From Methylobacter tundripaludum SV96 (GTDB taxonomy: Bacteria; Pseudomonadota; Gammaproteobacteria; Methylococcales; Methylomonadaceae): a stretch of 64,000 nucleotides of DNA. The notes beneath the pieces were generated by a model. The model saw only the letters and a list, made by a program, of their open reading frames with translations, did not search any database and was not told the DNA's origin. The stretch is taken from the NCBI RefSeq assembly GCF_000190755.2, contig NZ_JH109153.1, positions 1,363,872 to 1,427,871 on the forward strand, in the 5' to 3' direction. The position numbers were made by a program, and so were the translations under genes. The number at the start of each line of letters is the position of its first letter. Position 1 is the first letter of the stretch. Shown piece by piece: positions 1 to 9,143 of this stretch.

Positions 1-1386
1 GCTGGAAACTTCATTTTGAAGACGCTTTTTATCATGGTATGCAATCGAATAGGTAGCGCCTAAAACAAACCAGAAATACCAGTTAAAAGCCAAATAACTC
101 AACATATTGTCCGAGTATGCAAGTAACCCGTACTGGCATAACAGCATAATTGCCAAAAATATCATCAGCTTATTAGCCTTGTAAAATTGAGCAAGATAAA
201 ATGCAACACTGCCATACAACCAGACAAAACTAAGCAACCCGACCACCCCGGTGTCAAAAATTAGCTGCACATAAACATTATGAGCGCCCGTTTCCATATT
301 TCCGGCAAGAGGAAAAAAATCTATTGAATAATGCATGAAAGATTCCAGACCATAGCCCAAAAAATAATGGCTCGGTTGCATCCAGCTTAAAGATGACTCC
401 CATATATACTTACGCCATGCGTAAGAATTCAAAGTGCCGTAAGTCACTACTTCATTACCTTGCGTCAAATCGATTATGCGGTCTTGCATTTCCGGAATGA
501 GCAATGCAACCAAGGGAGAAACAATCACGAATAGGAGATACTTCCGCTCGTACAGCAACCCATATAAGGTAAAAAATACAAAACATACTACCCATGCACT
601 GCGTGTTTTGGTAAAGAGTAAAAGCGCAATCATCATAATAATATATAACGGCAACAGTCTTTTTACCGATGGCGGGATATAGGTAACCTTGGATTTAATA
701 AAATAAAAACTAAGTGTAATAATCAATACTAAATAAAACGCCAAAATATTAGGGTGGCTAAAAGTACTGGCAACTCGTTTTCCTGCATCAGCATAGACTA
801 CGCCGCCAGTAGCATAATCAACAAAACCATAAAACACGGGGATAAGCGATGAAAGTAGCACGATGCGCATCCAGCGACCATAATCCGTCTGTGTCTTCAC
901 CAAAGTTAACGCCAGAGCAAACATGGCGGCATTAGAAATCAACGATAAGTATGATTTAACGGCGTGTGTAAAATCAGGCGCAAAACCAACTGCAATTAGC
1001 AGAACAAGCAGGAACGGTACCCAAGTCCTGATCAGGATCGAGCGCAACTGAAAGTCTTTTTGAATAATTGCAAGCAGCGCAATGATAATGACCAGTGCAT
1101 TCAATACCCCACCCACACCCAAACCGCCGATTTTTGTTTTCTCCAAAATGGGGTCCAGCGCCGGGCGAAGCAGCAATATCAACGTAAAAAGGAGGTAACG
1201 ATTAAAAACAAATAGTAGTCCGATAATCATGACTACTGGCAAAGCCATTAATAGGGAAAGCTTTTCGCCAAACATTTCCACAAAAACAACTGAAAAAACC
1301 CCAAAGAACAACGCGGCAAGAATGGCTGCAAAAACGACTGCTATGGATGGCTGAAAAATATTTTTCATTGTCATGTATTCATGCAT
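1..1386 (-). CDS. O-antigen ligase/polymerase-like membrane protein (partial, 3' end beyond left edge)
   Basis: An open frame of 462 codons runs from an ATG at 1386 through position 1 without a stop, so the C-terminus is missing. The translation is almost entirely hydrophobic: it starts MHEYMTMKNIFQPSIAVVF, has around ten predicted membrane segments, and carries a periplasmic loop with WESSLSWMQPSHYFLGYGLESF and GAHNVYVQLIFDTGVVGLL. A large loop with a G-x-G-x-E-S-F type motif and a conserved H-N-x-x-x-x-x-x-x-x-x-G pattern is typical of the Wzy/WaaL O-antigen ligase family. ATGs at 1374 and 1368 are also possible; AAGGA about 11 bases upstream favours 1386. As the last gene seen of the eps cluster it most likely polymerises or ligates the repeat unit at the periplasmic face. 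Confidence 0.8.
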   Translation of the reverse strand, partial: MHEYMTMKNIFQPSIAVVFAAILAALFFGVFSVVFVEMFGEKLSLLMALPVVMIIGLLFVFNRYLLFTLILLLRPALDPILEKTKIGGLGVGGVLNALVIIIALLAIIQKDFQLRSILIRTWVPFLLVLLIAVGFAPDFTHAVKSYLSLISNAAMFALALTLVKTQTDYGRWMRIVLLSSLIPVFYGFVDYATGGVVYADAGKRVASTFSHPNILAFYLVLIITLSFYFIKSKVTYIPPSVKRLLPLYIIMMIALLLFTKTRSAWVVCFVFFTLYGLLYERKYLLFVIVSPLVALLIPEMQDRIIDLTQGNEVVTYGTLNSYAWRKYIWESSLSWMQPSHYFLGYGLESFMHYSIDFFPLAGNMETGAHNVYVQLIFDTGVVGLLSFVWLYGSVAFYLAQFYKANKLMIFLAIMLLCQYGLLAYSDNMLSYLAFNWYFWFVLGATYSIAYHDKKRLQNEVSS

Positions 1387-1424
1387 TTTATTTCTAATCC
1401 TTAGCAAAATAGCCGACATAAAAA

Positions 1425-2420
1425 TCAAGACTTGGTATAGGATCGAAATTTTCTGATCCACCCTATTGTTTTTAGTGCTAACCGGGAAAGTAAGACTTTC
1501 TTTTTTACAACAAAAAATAGTGCAATCTTCCAGTAGAAAGAGGTGTTTCTATAGCTAAATATTTTATCGTTTGTATCTGGGAATGTATCACTCACCAGAT
1601 TCAACAATTCGTTATCAAATGCATATAGCATTTGGTAACGTGCCATTAATTTAGTTTGGATTAGAGCATCGAAAAGTATCGGATTAAAAGACTGGTGAAT
1701 TAGAAAATCATTAACCGCCGCAACAGCTCGCGTATTTTGATAGCAAGTAGATGAATTCCATATATTTAAATAAGAATTTACATTGTCACGATTGTAAAAA
1801 TACAGCGCATTGCCAACATGTTCTATTCTTTTTGCGTAACAACATAACTGAGAAATAACCACAAGATCCTCGCCAATATTGATACCTATTGGCCAATGAA
1901 TATTATGCTCTACAGCAATGGATCTTCTAAAAATCTTGTTCCATGGAGCCCATACTATTTCCTGTCGCAACATCGCCGCAGTAATTAATGCAGGATCAGT
2001 AACTTTTAAAGACTGGTCAATATATAATTGGCGCCCATTTTTAACTTCATAGAAGTCGCAATAAACAATATCTGCTTCTGTTTCATTCGCCCTGCTAATC
2101 AACAGTTCCAGCATATCGGGTGCAATGTAATCATCAGAATCAACATAAAGGATATATTCACCTGTAGCAGCATTTAGCCCTGTCTCGCGTGCGGCAGATA
2201 TTCCCTTATTTACTTCATGCTTGATGATTTTTGTACTAATGCCAAGAGCTTCATATAATTTAATTACTTTGAGAACAATTTCCTCACTCTTATCTTTCGA
2301 GCAATCATTAACAAATATCAATTCAAAATTCTTGTATGTTTGCTCAAAAACAGACACGCAGCAACGCTCGATGTATTTTTCCACACCATAAACAGGAATA
2401 ATTATTGATAGTTTTGTCAT
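1425..2420 (-). CDS. Family 2 glycosyltransferase
   Basis: 331 residues with a GT-A fold N-terminus (LSIIIPVYGVEKYIERCC, LIFVNDCSKDKSEEI) and the metal-binding acidic motif YVDSDDY near residue 95. These are hallmarks of GT2 enzymes such as EpsJ-like sugar transferases. The C-terminal third contains RKFRS-type basic sequence but no clear membrane span, so the enzyme is probably cytoplasmic or peripheral. It adds a sugar to the lipid-linked repeat unit; donor and linkage cannot be read from sequence. It lies 38 bases downstream of another GT2 and upstream of the ligase-like gene on the same strand, so it is part of the eps operon. No good ribosome-binding site is visible at the start used. Confidence 0.88.
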   Translation of the reverse strand: MTKLSIIIPVYGVEKYIERCCVSVFEQTYKNFELIFVNDCSKDKSEEIVLKVIKLYEALGISTKIIKHEVNKGISAARETGLNAATGEYILYVDSDDYIAPDMLELLISRANETEADIVYCDFYEVKNGRQLYIDQSLKVTDPALITAAMLRQEIVWAPWNKIFRRSIAVEHNIHWPIGINIGEDLVVISQLCCYAKRIEHVGNALYFYNRDNVNSYLNIWNSSTCYQNTRAVAAVNDFLIHQSFNPILFDALIQTKLMARYQMLYAFDNELLNLVSDTFPDTNDKIFSYRNTSFYWKIALFFVVKKKVLLSRLALKTIGWIRKFRSYTKS

Positions 2421-2451
2421 TTATTAATCAAATCAAAAAATAGTAAAGTGG

Positions 2452-3417
2452 CTATGCTTGTTTTCTTTTTATCAGCCCGAAGCTCATTGTTCTAAGTAAC
2501 TTTCTACTCAAAAAAATACTGAACAACTTCAGGTTATTGGGTGTTAAGTCTGTCTTCAACCCAATAAAAAAATACTTAAAGGCCTTAATACGGTCATTAG
2601 CCTCATAAAACAAATTACCAATTTCATAACGCACCAATGCTAAAGCACTGAGATAGGTATGTTTAATTTGTGCGATTTTCTCTTTGGCCAGGGCATTTGA
2701 CTGTAGATTGACCAATACCTTTTCATGAAAGAGCAATGTCTCAAGAAAATCATTAGTTAAATTATCATCGTGACTTTTCTTCTCAAGCAACGCTGGCGAT
2801 ATCAGGATAAATTTTGTAACGAGCGAACATCTTAGCCATAAATCATAATCCTCAGCTTGCCTATAATTCACATCGAACAACCCTACCCTATTCAACACTT
2901 CTTTCCTGATCATTACATTAGAACAAGTCCCGACAAAATTCCTTTTTACCAAAGCCTCAAAGGGTAAAGGTAAAGGAGCGTCAAAAATAATGTCGTCATC
3001 ATTTCTAAACCGAGCAAAATGATTTATCTTCAAATCAGAGTGCTTAATTAAAAACACGTAGTCACAGCAACAAAAGCCTAAATCCGGGTAACGCTCAAAC
3101 ACCTCAAGCTGGCGCTTCAGCTTATCTTCGTACCAGACGTCATCAGCATCAAGAAATACGATCAGTTCACCCGAACTCGCCTGAATGCCGACATTCCTGG
3201 CATTTGAAACGCCCCCATTAGGGATGCTGATGACGGTAATACCGGTCCCGAATAGGGCCAGCTTTTCCGCCGTACCATCAACTGACCCGTCATTAACCAC
3301 AATCACTTCATACGGCCTAACAGTCTGATTTAAGACGCTTTGTATCGCTTCTGAAATAAACGCTTCACCGTTGTAAACAGGTATAACAACAGAAATATTA
3401 TTGTTCATCATATTCAT
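2452..3417 (-). CDS. Family 2 glycosyltransferase
   Basis: 321 residues. The N-terminus reads ISVVIPVYNGEAFISEAI and VIVVNDGSVDGTAEKL, followed by LIVFLDADDVWYEDKL, the D-x-D motif of GT2 enzymes at about residue 90. A later ED-D-W region (RQAEDYDLWLRC, about residue 190) matches the catalytic ED/W motif of the family. The C-terminus is basic (RKLLRTMSFGLIKRKQA) and may contact membrane. Same strand and close spacing place it with the other eps transferases. Specificity is unknown. The ATG at 3417 is followed at once by two further ATG codons, so the exact start may be three or four residues later. Confidence 0.88.
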   Translation of the reverse strand: MNMMNNNISVVIPVYNGEAFISEAIQSVLNQTVRPYEVIVVNDGSVDGTAEKLALFGTGITVISIPNGGVSNARNVGIQASSGELIVFLDADDVWYEDKLKRQLEVFERYPDLGFCCCDYVFLIKHSDLKINHFARFRNDDDIIFDAPLPLPFEALVKRNFVGTCSNVMIRKEVLNRVGLFDVNYRQAEDYDLWLRCSLVTKFILISPALLEKKSHDDNLTNDFLETLLFHEKVLVNLQSNALAKEKIAQIKHTYLSALALVRYEIGNLFYEANDRIKAFKYFFIGLKTDLTPNNLKLFSIFLSRKLLRTMSFGLIKRKQA

Positions 3418-3522
3418 CAGTAAAGTTCAATGAGCCGCCTTATTAACTTTCAATTTTCATTAAAACACCATGCAAGTTGCATAAATATCATGAACTTGTC
3501 CGTACACTTAAATGAATCAGAT

Positions 3523-4332
3523 TCAAATTGCACCGAAATATTTCTTTTTAAAAGCCCCATCAACAAACCGCAGATTAAACAGATTGCGTAGCAATTTATG
3601 CGGCCTAAGAATCAAGTATTTATTAAGGAAATACAAATTGATGAACTTAGGCGACTTGCTGTGCGCGCCTGCATGTCCGATACGGTAAACCGCCCCGCGA
3701 AAGGGCAAACTCGCCAAAGGGCTTCCTTTTTCAGCTAAGATTTGTCCTATCCGCACGTGACTACCCAGCATAGTCTTTATATATTCGTCCGTTGCAGACT
3801 CAAAACTATCCGGCAAGTGATAAAGATCAGAGCGGATAATCAGCGATGTGCCGCAAAAATTCGCGAAATCATGATGAATAAACAGCAGGTTTCCGCCATC
3901 GCCCCAGATATAGCCCTCATTAATCTTCCAGCCGTTGGCAGTTATGTTTTGTGAAACAAACTCTACCAGTCCATTGCTTACAAAATCATCGTCATCGACA
4001 ATCATATAGAAGGCTGTCTCACGCGCATGCAGCATACCTTTAAGGACTCGACGTCCCTTGTCTATTCGAAAGGCATCGTAATATGCTTCTTTGTCGTTTC
4101 CCTGCTGCTCATGCATGGTGTTAGGTGGAAAATTGACACGGACAATCTCAAAACCGTCCGGCACATCCGGTAGATCGGCACCCTCGTTAGCAACAATTAC
4201 AGCTCGCCAGTTTTTGTTGGTTTGCGCGGCAATAGAGGCAATGGTCTGAGTCAGGTTTGCTTTAAGTAGTCCCCAATTTTTTGAATTGTCCTGATGCCGA
4301 ACAGGTATGATAAATGTGACGAAAGTTTTCAT
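3523..4332 (-). CDS. GT2-like glycosyltransferase of the eps cluster
   Basis: 269 residues beginning MKTFVTFIIPVRHQDNSKNW. The acidic motif MIVDDDDFVSNGLVEFV near residue 115 fits the metal site of a GT-A glycosyltransferase, and WRAVIVANEG corresponds to the nucleotide-sugar strand. It is more divergent than the two preceding GT2s and shorter than typical, lacking a long C-terminal membrane region. AGGAT lies just upstream of the ATG at 4332. It sits between an acyltransferase and a GT2 gene, all minus strand, so a role in repeat-unit assembly is likely; the sugar is not known. Confidence 0.75.
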   Translation of the reverse strand: MKTFVTFIIPVRHQDNSKNWGLLKANLTQTIASIAAQTNKNWRAVIVANEGADLPDVPDGFEIVRVNFPPNTMHEQQGNDKEAYYDAFRIDKGRRVLKGMLHARETAFYMIVDDDDFVSNGLVEFVSQNITANGWKINEGYIWGDGGNLLFIHHDFANFCGTSLIIRSDLYHLPDSFESATDEYIKTMLGSHVRIGQILAEKGSPLASLPFRGAVYRIGHAGAHSKSPKFINLYFLNKYLILRPHKLLRNLFNLRFVDGAFKKKYFGAI

Positions 4333-4367
4333 ATATCCTAAAATATCAATAAGTTAAATTTTTAAAA

Positions 4368-5423
4368 TCAGTCAGTGGCTTCGAGAATCTGAAACTTAGG
4401 CCGGCTTAACCAAGCCCTAACAGGATCATCGATATATTTGGCTAGGATATGAGTGATTACTAAAGTCAATGGAAATAATATGAGTAACTCTCTGTAAAAA
4501 TGCGTTGGATTGGGGCTGATGGAATCCCAGATACTAATCATGGGGTGATGGAGACAATAAATCGGATATGAAATCCAGCCCAAATAGATCAACGCCTTGC
4601 TAAATAACGGTTGTTTTACTTCAACCCTAGAACCCAACCAAACTATTAGCGGCATTAAAAATAGAGCACCCAAGATCCAGTAATAGACCCATTCAGAAAG
4701 TGGCACCAGTAGTAGAGACATCAACACCGCTATGATCACGAGTGGATTTACTTTGATAGCTCCCTTTGAGGCATCAAAAAACTTGAATATTAGAATGCCC
4801 ACCATAAAGGAAAAGCCAACCCTTGGAAATCCGCCCGTCCAGTTTGTTGTGGACCAGCCAGGCGAGGTATCAAAGGTAATTCCTGCATAAATGAGCCATA
4901 TTCCAATTAAGGCAGTTAGGGCAATCAACAGGTTTTTTGAAAACCTGATTGTAAAAATAAAAGCAAAATTAGCTAATAACTCAAAGAAAAGTGACCATGA
5001 GGGTGGATTGACTAAAAATATACCGTCAATTCTTTCAGGTGTGCTCGTAACAAAATAAGGCAAATAAATGGCGTTTATTAGGGTCGCTTTAGTGAAATCG
5101 GAGAGGGTGTAACTATTAGTTCCATAATGAAGTTTAATCATAAAAGATAATACACCAAGCAAAATACCGATAATAAACATAGGGTAAAGCCGTACAAGCC
5201 GTTTTTTGAGATAACTTGAGAAGCTCATGCCGTCGACAAGTTTCTGGTAATAAGACCAGGCAATAACAAAACCGCTCAAACAAAAAAACAGATCTACAGC
5301 AAGACCGGAAGATGCGAAAAGCGCTGTACGATTGCCATGTTGCGTAAAGTGCATAATAACGACTGCCAGAGCAGCAATACCGCGCAAGCCATCAAGGAGA
5401 ACGAAACGATGCGATTTATTCAT
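4368..5423 (-). CDS. Acyltransferase family 3 (OafA/YrhL-like) membrane protein
   Basis: 351 residues with about ten hydrophobic segments. The opening LLDGLRGIAALAVVIMHF contains the R-G-x-A-A/H signature of acyltransferase-3 proteins, with LAVDLFFCLSGFVIAWSYY following it. A second conserved block is YLGWISYPIYCLHHPM near residue 290. Family members move acetyl or succinyl groups across the inner membrane on to polysaccharide; here the substrate is presumably the eps repeat unit. AAAGGAT seven bases before the ATG supports the start. It neighbours the flippase gene upstream and a GT gene downstream in the same orientation. Confidence 0.9.
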   Translation of the reverse strand: MNKSHRFVLLDGLRGIAALAVVIMHFTQHGNRTALFASSGLAVDLFFCLSGFVIAWSYYQKLVDGMSFSSYLKKRLVRLYPMFIIGILLGVLSFMIKLHYGTNSYTLSDFTKATLINAIYLPYFVTSTPERIDGIFLVNPPSWSLFFELLANFAFIFTIRFSKNLLIALTALIGIWLIYAGITFDTSPGWSTTNWTGGFPRVGFSFMVGILIFKFFDASKGAIKVNPLVIIAVLMSLLLVPLSEWVYYWILGALFLMPLIVWLGSRVEVKQPLFSKALIYLGWISYPIYCLHHPMISIWDSISPNPTHFYRELLILFPLTLVITHILAKYIDDPVRAWLSRPKFQILEATD

Positions 5424-5586
5424 TTTTATCCTTTTTGAGTTTTAGTTGGTGCAGTTTGTGAACCATTTATGATGGCTACGTCATCGTTAATTGTGTAAAT
5501 ACAAATATTGCGTCCATACCCCGAATTCCCTCTGGAAATGCAAAGTTCATGTAAAAATGAATCTTCAGCAGATTTCAACGAAAACA

Positions 5587-7146
5587 TTATTCATTCCTGC
5601 TTCGAAAGCTTTTTACAATTATTAGTATTTTTTCCCTGGACAGAACAAATATTGATAATGCATAAACAATCGCACCGCAGCCAATCTCTATGGCTAGACG
5701 AATGATTGGAGAAACGCCCTGAAAGTAATAACCCATCAATAAAACCGTTGCTAACATGATTGCACTTGCAAATAGCGGTTCCAAAAACTGGCGAAAATAA
5801 GAAGTAATTTTAAGATTTATGATTTTCGCTACCATTACAAGAGTGACAGGCCATAATAAAAGTGTTTGTAAAGCAATGGCCATCACTATGTAACTTATGC
5901 CTTTATCATGCAGGACGACAATTGTCGCTATCGTTAATATCTGCCGAAAAAACTGATAATAAAACCACCAGTCACTCTTGCCTTGGCTATTGATCAACGA
6001 TGACTGAATCACGCCAATACAGCTCATCAGGCCAATGATGCAAAACCATCGTGTCGGCCATATTGCCTCGCTCCACTGGGCGCCAAAAACCAAAGGAATG
6101 GCATCACCAACCACAGATGCCAAACCTACAAAGGCTGGAAATGAAACAATAGAGGAGCCATAGGTAGCCAACAGGAAGGCTTCACGCACTTTCTCCTTTT
6201 CACTTTGCAGAGAAGACAACAGGGTATGGGATACCGAAGTAAGGGCGCCGGCAATAACATCATTTAACATCTGAAACAGACGCCGCGAGAAATTAAATAT
6301 ACCCAGTGGAGCTGGCCCGATGAAGGATCCTATAACAAGCTGATCGAGATTCATGAGCTGCAAAAACCGATTGGCGGAAGCAAACAGGCCGTACCGGGAA
6401 AGATCGCGCAAGTCTTTAATACCGACATCAAAACCCGGAAGCCACTTAGCACCAATAAAGGCCGCCACGCAGCTGGTCATTGAGCCAGCCAACAGCGATA
6501 TCACCAAAGCCCAGATACCATAACCGGACACCAGCAGACCAATGCAAATTACACTGGAAATTAGTGTGGCGACGATGGTTCTAACCGCAATCAAGTGAAA
6601 TGACATTGAACGTGCAATCAACGCATTAGGAACTGCGGCAGAAATGTCAAAGAGCACCTTTAATCCCAGCACCGGCAAAAAATCCGATACGGCCAACTGA
6701 CCAACGGTTACAGCGATTACTGGGGAAAAAACAATCAAAACACCATAAATAAGCAACGAGGAGCCGACACAGATCCAGAATACTGTGTCGAGATGGCTTT
6801 TGCGGATGTGCAACTGCTGGATCAGCGCGTCGCCCAAGGCTGCCGGAGCAAATGCACTAGCCAGAGATATTACACTTACAGCAAGCGCTAAAATACCGAA
6901 ATCATGCGGCATCAGGTACCGTGAGCTTACAATAAATACCAGACTGTTAAGCAGCGTAGGCACTATAGAATTGATAGCGGACCAGATTACGCCGCGTAAA
7001 GCGGCTGATGAGCGCTTCGTCTTTATATGTGCGTATTTTGAGTCACCTTCCGCCGCGTCGACTGAGCTCCCACCTTTAATCGTTTCTGATCCTAAAGCCT
7101 TGGGACGGTACTGCTTTTTATGTTTTTGCTGTTTTTTGTTCATCAT
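5587..7146 (-). CDS. Polysaccharide flippase (Wzx/MATE-like, lipopolysaccharide biosynthesis protein)
   Basis: 519 residues with twelve or more predicted membrane spans and the family signature RYLMPHDFGILALAVSVISL near residue 80. A basic, charged N-terminal extension of about 50 residues (MMNKKQQKHKKQYRPKALG) precedes the first span; it is longer than usual for Wzx proteins and could be a cytoplasmic docking tail. The protein should turn the undecaprenyl-linked repeat unit to the periplasmic side. The start codon has no good Shine-Dalgarno site of its own. A strong one lies 40 bases upstream, before a ten-codon open frame, so translation may be coupled to that small frame. Confidence 0.9.
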   Translation of the reverse strand: MMNKKQQKHKKQYRPKALGSETIKGGSSVDAAEGDSKYAHIKTKRSSAALRGVIWSAINSIVPTLLNSLVFIVSSRYLMPHDFGILALAVSVISLASAFAPAALGDALIQQLHIRKSHLDTVFWICVGSSLLIYGVLIVFSPVIAVTVGQLAVSDFLPVLGLKVLFDISAAVPNALIARSMSFHLIAVRTIVATLISSVICIGLLVSGYGIWALVISLLAGSMTSCVAAFIGAKWLPGFDVGIKDLRDLSRYGLFASANRFLQLMNLDQLVIGSFIGPAPLGIFNFSRRLFQMLNDVIAGALTSVSHTLLSSLQSEKEKVREAFLLATYGSSIVSFPAFVGLASVVGDAIPLVFGAQWSEAIWPTRWFCIIGLMSCIGVIQSSLINSQGKSDWWFYYQFFRQILTIATIVVLHDKGISYIVMAIALQTLLLWPVTLVMVAKIINLKITSYFRQFLEPLFASAIMLATVLLMGYYFQGVSPIIRLAIEIGCGAIVYALSIFVLSREKILIIVKSFRSRNE

Positions 7147-7155
7147 GTTGAATGC

Positions 7156-7188
7156 TTATAACTGGCGTAGTTTTTTGGCAGCACTCAT
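7156..7188 (-). other. Ten-codon leader-type open frame ahead of the flippase gene
   Basis: An ATG preceded by GAGGAG at ideal distance opens a frame MSAAKKLRQL and then stops nine bases before the flippase ATG. The flippase start itself lacks a ribosome-binding site. The arrangement would suit translational coupling, or it may be the remains of an older longer N-terminus. Whether it is translated cannot be judged from one sequence. Confidence 0.3.
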
Positions 7189-7223
7189 TTTCTCCTCAAC
7201 CTATTATTGGTCTTAAATTAATT

Positions 7224-8138
7224 TTAATAGTTGAGGCTTCCCCTTCCCATATCCTGAATTAGTTCGTCAAGTTTGGATAACATCTGATCGTGCGACCTTT
7301 CAATTGATGTATCGGAGCTAAGGCACGGCGGATCATTTTTGCTTATCGCAAGAAGCCTTTCGGTAGCGCGTTGCGCCAAAGCATCTGGCGCTACATTTAA
7401 TAGAAAACGGCCACGGCGCCGAAATTTATCCGCGATTTTTGGATTGCGCTCATGAAAAAACAGGACCACTGCCTCAAGCAATGAAGAACTGTTAATCTGG
7501 CTTGGCTTCAGATCAATATCAAGTGCAGAGGCCCAGTCAAACCACTTCATTGAATGGATGCTGCTAAGAGGCTGTATTGGTATCCAAGGAACCCTCAGTG
7601 CATCAGATACTATTGCCCCGTGCATTGCTTCAGTGATAACAAGCTCAGACGCTAGAATTTGTTCCAGAACCACTTCAACCGGAGCGCATGGATCGATATA
7701 ATTTATTGATCCATACTGACATGCTAATTCCCAGTTACCCTCAGATGTACTGCCCCAGTGAGGCATAAAAGAAACTTTGTACTTTTTCTCTACCTTATGT
7801 TTAACACAGGACCTCAACAATATTGCGGCATCGCCTATACCGAGTTTTTCATCAATCCCTAATGCTTTGGCTGTTAACTTTCCACGAACAAAATAAAACT
7901 TCCAGTTTTTGTCAATCACCGGGAGTTGGGTATACCCGCCATATCCGGCTCCAAACACAACTTTTCTTTTCTCTGAAGGGAAAAAATCGAAAATAATAGA
8001 ACCAATCCCTAAAAAGATTGAATCATTACCCTGATCCCAGACTCCATCGATTAATTTTGGCCACATCCAAGTGTTTAGCTCATCCCCAAAATTAAGTTTT
8101 TTGCCTCTATAAAAATATAAATTCACTTGGTTTTTCAC
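7224..8138 (-). CDS. Polysaccharide pyruvyl transferase family protein
   Basis: 304 residues starting at a GTG. The N-terminus LYFYRGKKLNFGDELNTWMWPKL carries the N-x-G-D-E/D motif of CsaB/WcaK-type pyruvyltransferases. VITEAMHGAIVSDALRVPW near residue 170 is the conserved S/T-x-R/M-H-G-A segment. These enzymes put a ketal-linked pyruvate from phosphoenolpyruvate on to sugars, which makes the exopolysaccharide acidic. The gene lies between the EpsG-like ATPase and the flippase, the place where the exosortase gene stands in some related eps loci. The last 30 residues are hydrophilic and poorly conserved. Confidence 0.85.
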   Translation of the reverse strand: MKNQVNLYFYRGKKLNFGDELNTWMWPKLIDGVWDQGNDSIFLGIGSIIFDFFPSEKRKVVFGAGYGGYTQLPVIDKNWKFYFVRGKLTAKALGIDEKLGIGDAAILLRSCVKHKVEKKYKVSFMPHWGSTSEGNWELACQYGSINYIDPCAPVEVVLEQILASELVITEAMHGAIVSDALRVPWIPIQPLSSIHSMKWFDWASALDIDLKPSQINSSSLLEAVVLFFHERNPKIADKFRRRGRFLLNVAPDALAQRATERLLAISKNDPPCLSSDTSIERSHDQMLSKLDELIQDMGRGSLNY

Positions 8139-8240
8139 TTAGTTTAGTTAAAAAGAATTGCTGGTTTAATTTCTCAGCATTAATTAGATGCGGGATGTAT
8201 ATACCTAGTTATTACTGGGTAAACACCTTATATCTAAGCG

Positions 8241-9122
8241 TTAAAAGTCGTTAACGACTGCTCCTACTATTTGAACACCGGAAATAGTTAATTGATCCTG
8301 AATATTCTTTAACTTTGCCAGACGGGTTTGATTAAGTCTTGCTACCAATATTGCGCCACCACAACGACTTGCCACCGCTAATGCATCAGAGGTCTCTGCC
8401 GCAGGCGCCGTATCCACAATAACCGCGTCATAACCGGCGACGGCTTGACGCATAAAGTCGGTAAAATTTGAGCGGTTTAATAGCTCTTGAGGATTAGGAG
8501 GCGTTGTCCCTGCACCTAAAACCGTCAAATCCACAAAAGACTCTATTTTAGTGGCGATATCCGGTGCTGAACGTCCGGCTAAAATATCCGACAGCCCACG
8601 CGATTCAGTCAAATTGAATATTTTGTGTTGAACGGGCTCTCTAAGATTTGCATCTATTAATAAGGTTTTCTCACCCAACTGAGAAAATACGACAGCCAGA
8701 TTGGCAGCCAGATGACTGCCACCATCCCCCGGGGTCACCGAGATAACCGCTAAAGCCTTATTTTTTTCATTAAACCAGCGCAGTATCAATTGACTACGCA
8801 GCGCCCTTAACGCTTCTACCTGCGACGAAAAAGGCTGATAGGCTGCAATAAGATCTTTACTGAAAGCACATTGATCTAGTTGCAGATAAGGATAATCAAA
8901 CTGCAAAGACAACACTTGCATGATGTCTGCATCGGAGATTAATCCAAGCCTCTGTGCCGCATCGCCGAAACGTATACCTTCTTCTTTTTGCAGACGAAGT
9001 ACGCGCTCAGCATCTTCAGGTTTTATTTTGCCTAGGTCTAGGAGTAACTTACCTATATTTGAATCACGCCTATCAGTATTATGTATAGAAAGTGACTTTT
9101 TCTTTATATTAACGATGTCCAT
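8241..9122 (-). CDS. epsG: EpsG-like chain-length-determinant P-loop ATPase (BY-kinase family) with altered Walker A
   Basis: 293 residues. Residues about 20-80 (GKLLLDLGKIKPEDAERVL to MQVLSLQFDYPYL) form an MshEN/GspE-N-like domain, as in EpsG-type proteins. The ATPase core follows: EALRALRSQL, then SVTPGDGGSHLAANLAVVF at the P-loop, LLIDANLREP at Walker A', and DAVIVDTAPA at Walker B. The P-loop lysine of the usual G-K-S/T is missing (GGSH). The protein ends in VVNDF with no tyrosine-rich tail, so classic BY-kinase autophosphorylation is doubtful. AGGA close to the ATG supports the start. It lies 21 bases after epsF and should control polymer length and export with it. Confidence 0.85.
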   Translation of the reverse strand: MDIVNIKKKSLSIHNTDRRDSNIGKLLLDLGKIKPEDAERVLRLQKEEGIRFGDAAQRLGLISDADIMQVLSLQFDYPYLQLDQCAFSKDLIAAYQPFSSQVEALRALRSQLILRWFNEKNKALAVISVTPGDGGSHLAANLAVVFSQLGEKTLLIDANLREPVQHKIFNLTESRGLSDILAGRSAPDIATKIESFVDLTVLGAGTTPPNPQELLNRSNFTDFMRQAVAGYDAVIVDTAPAAETSDALAVASRCGGAILVARLNQTRLAKLKNIQDQLTISGVQIVGAVVNDF

Positions 9123-9143
9123 TTTTTCCTACCCTGAAGATAA

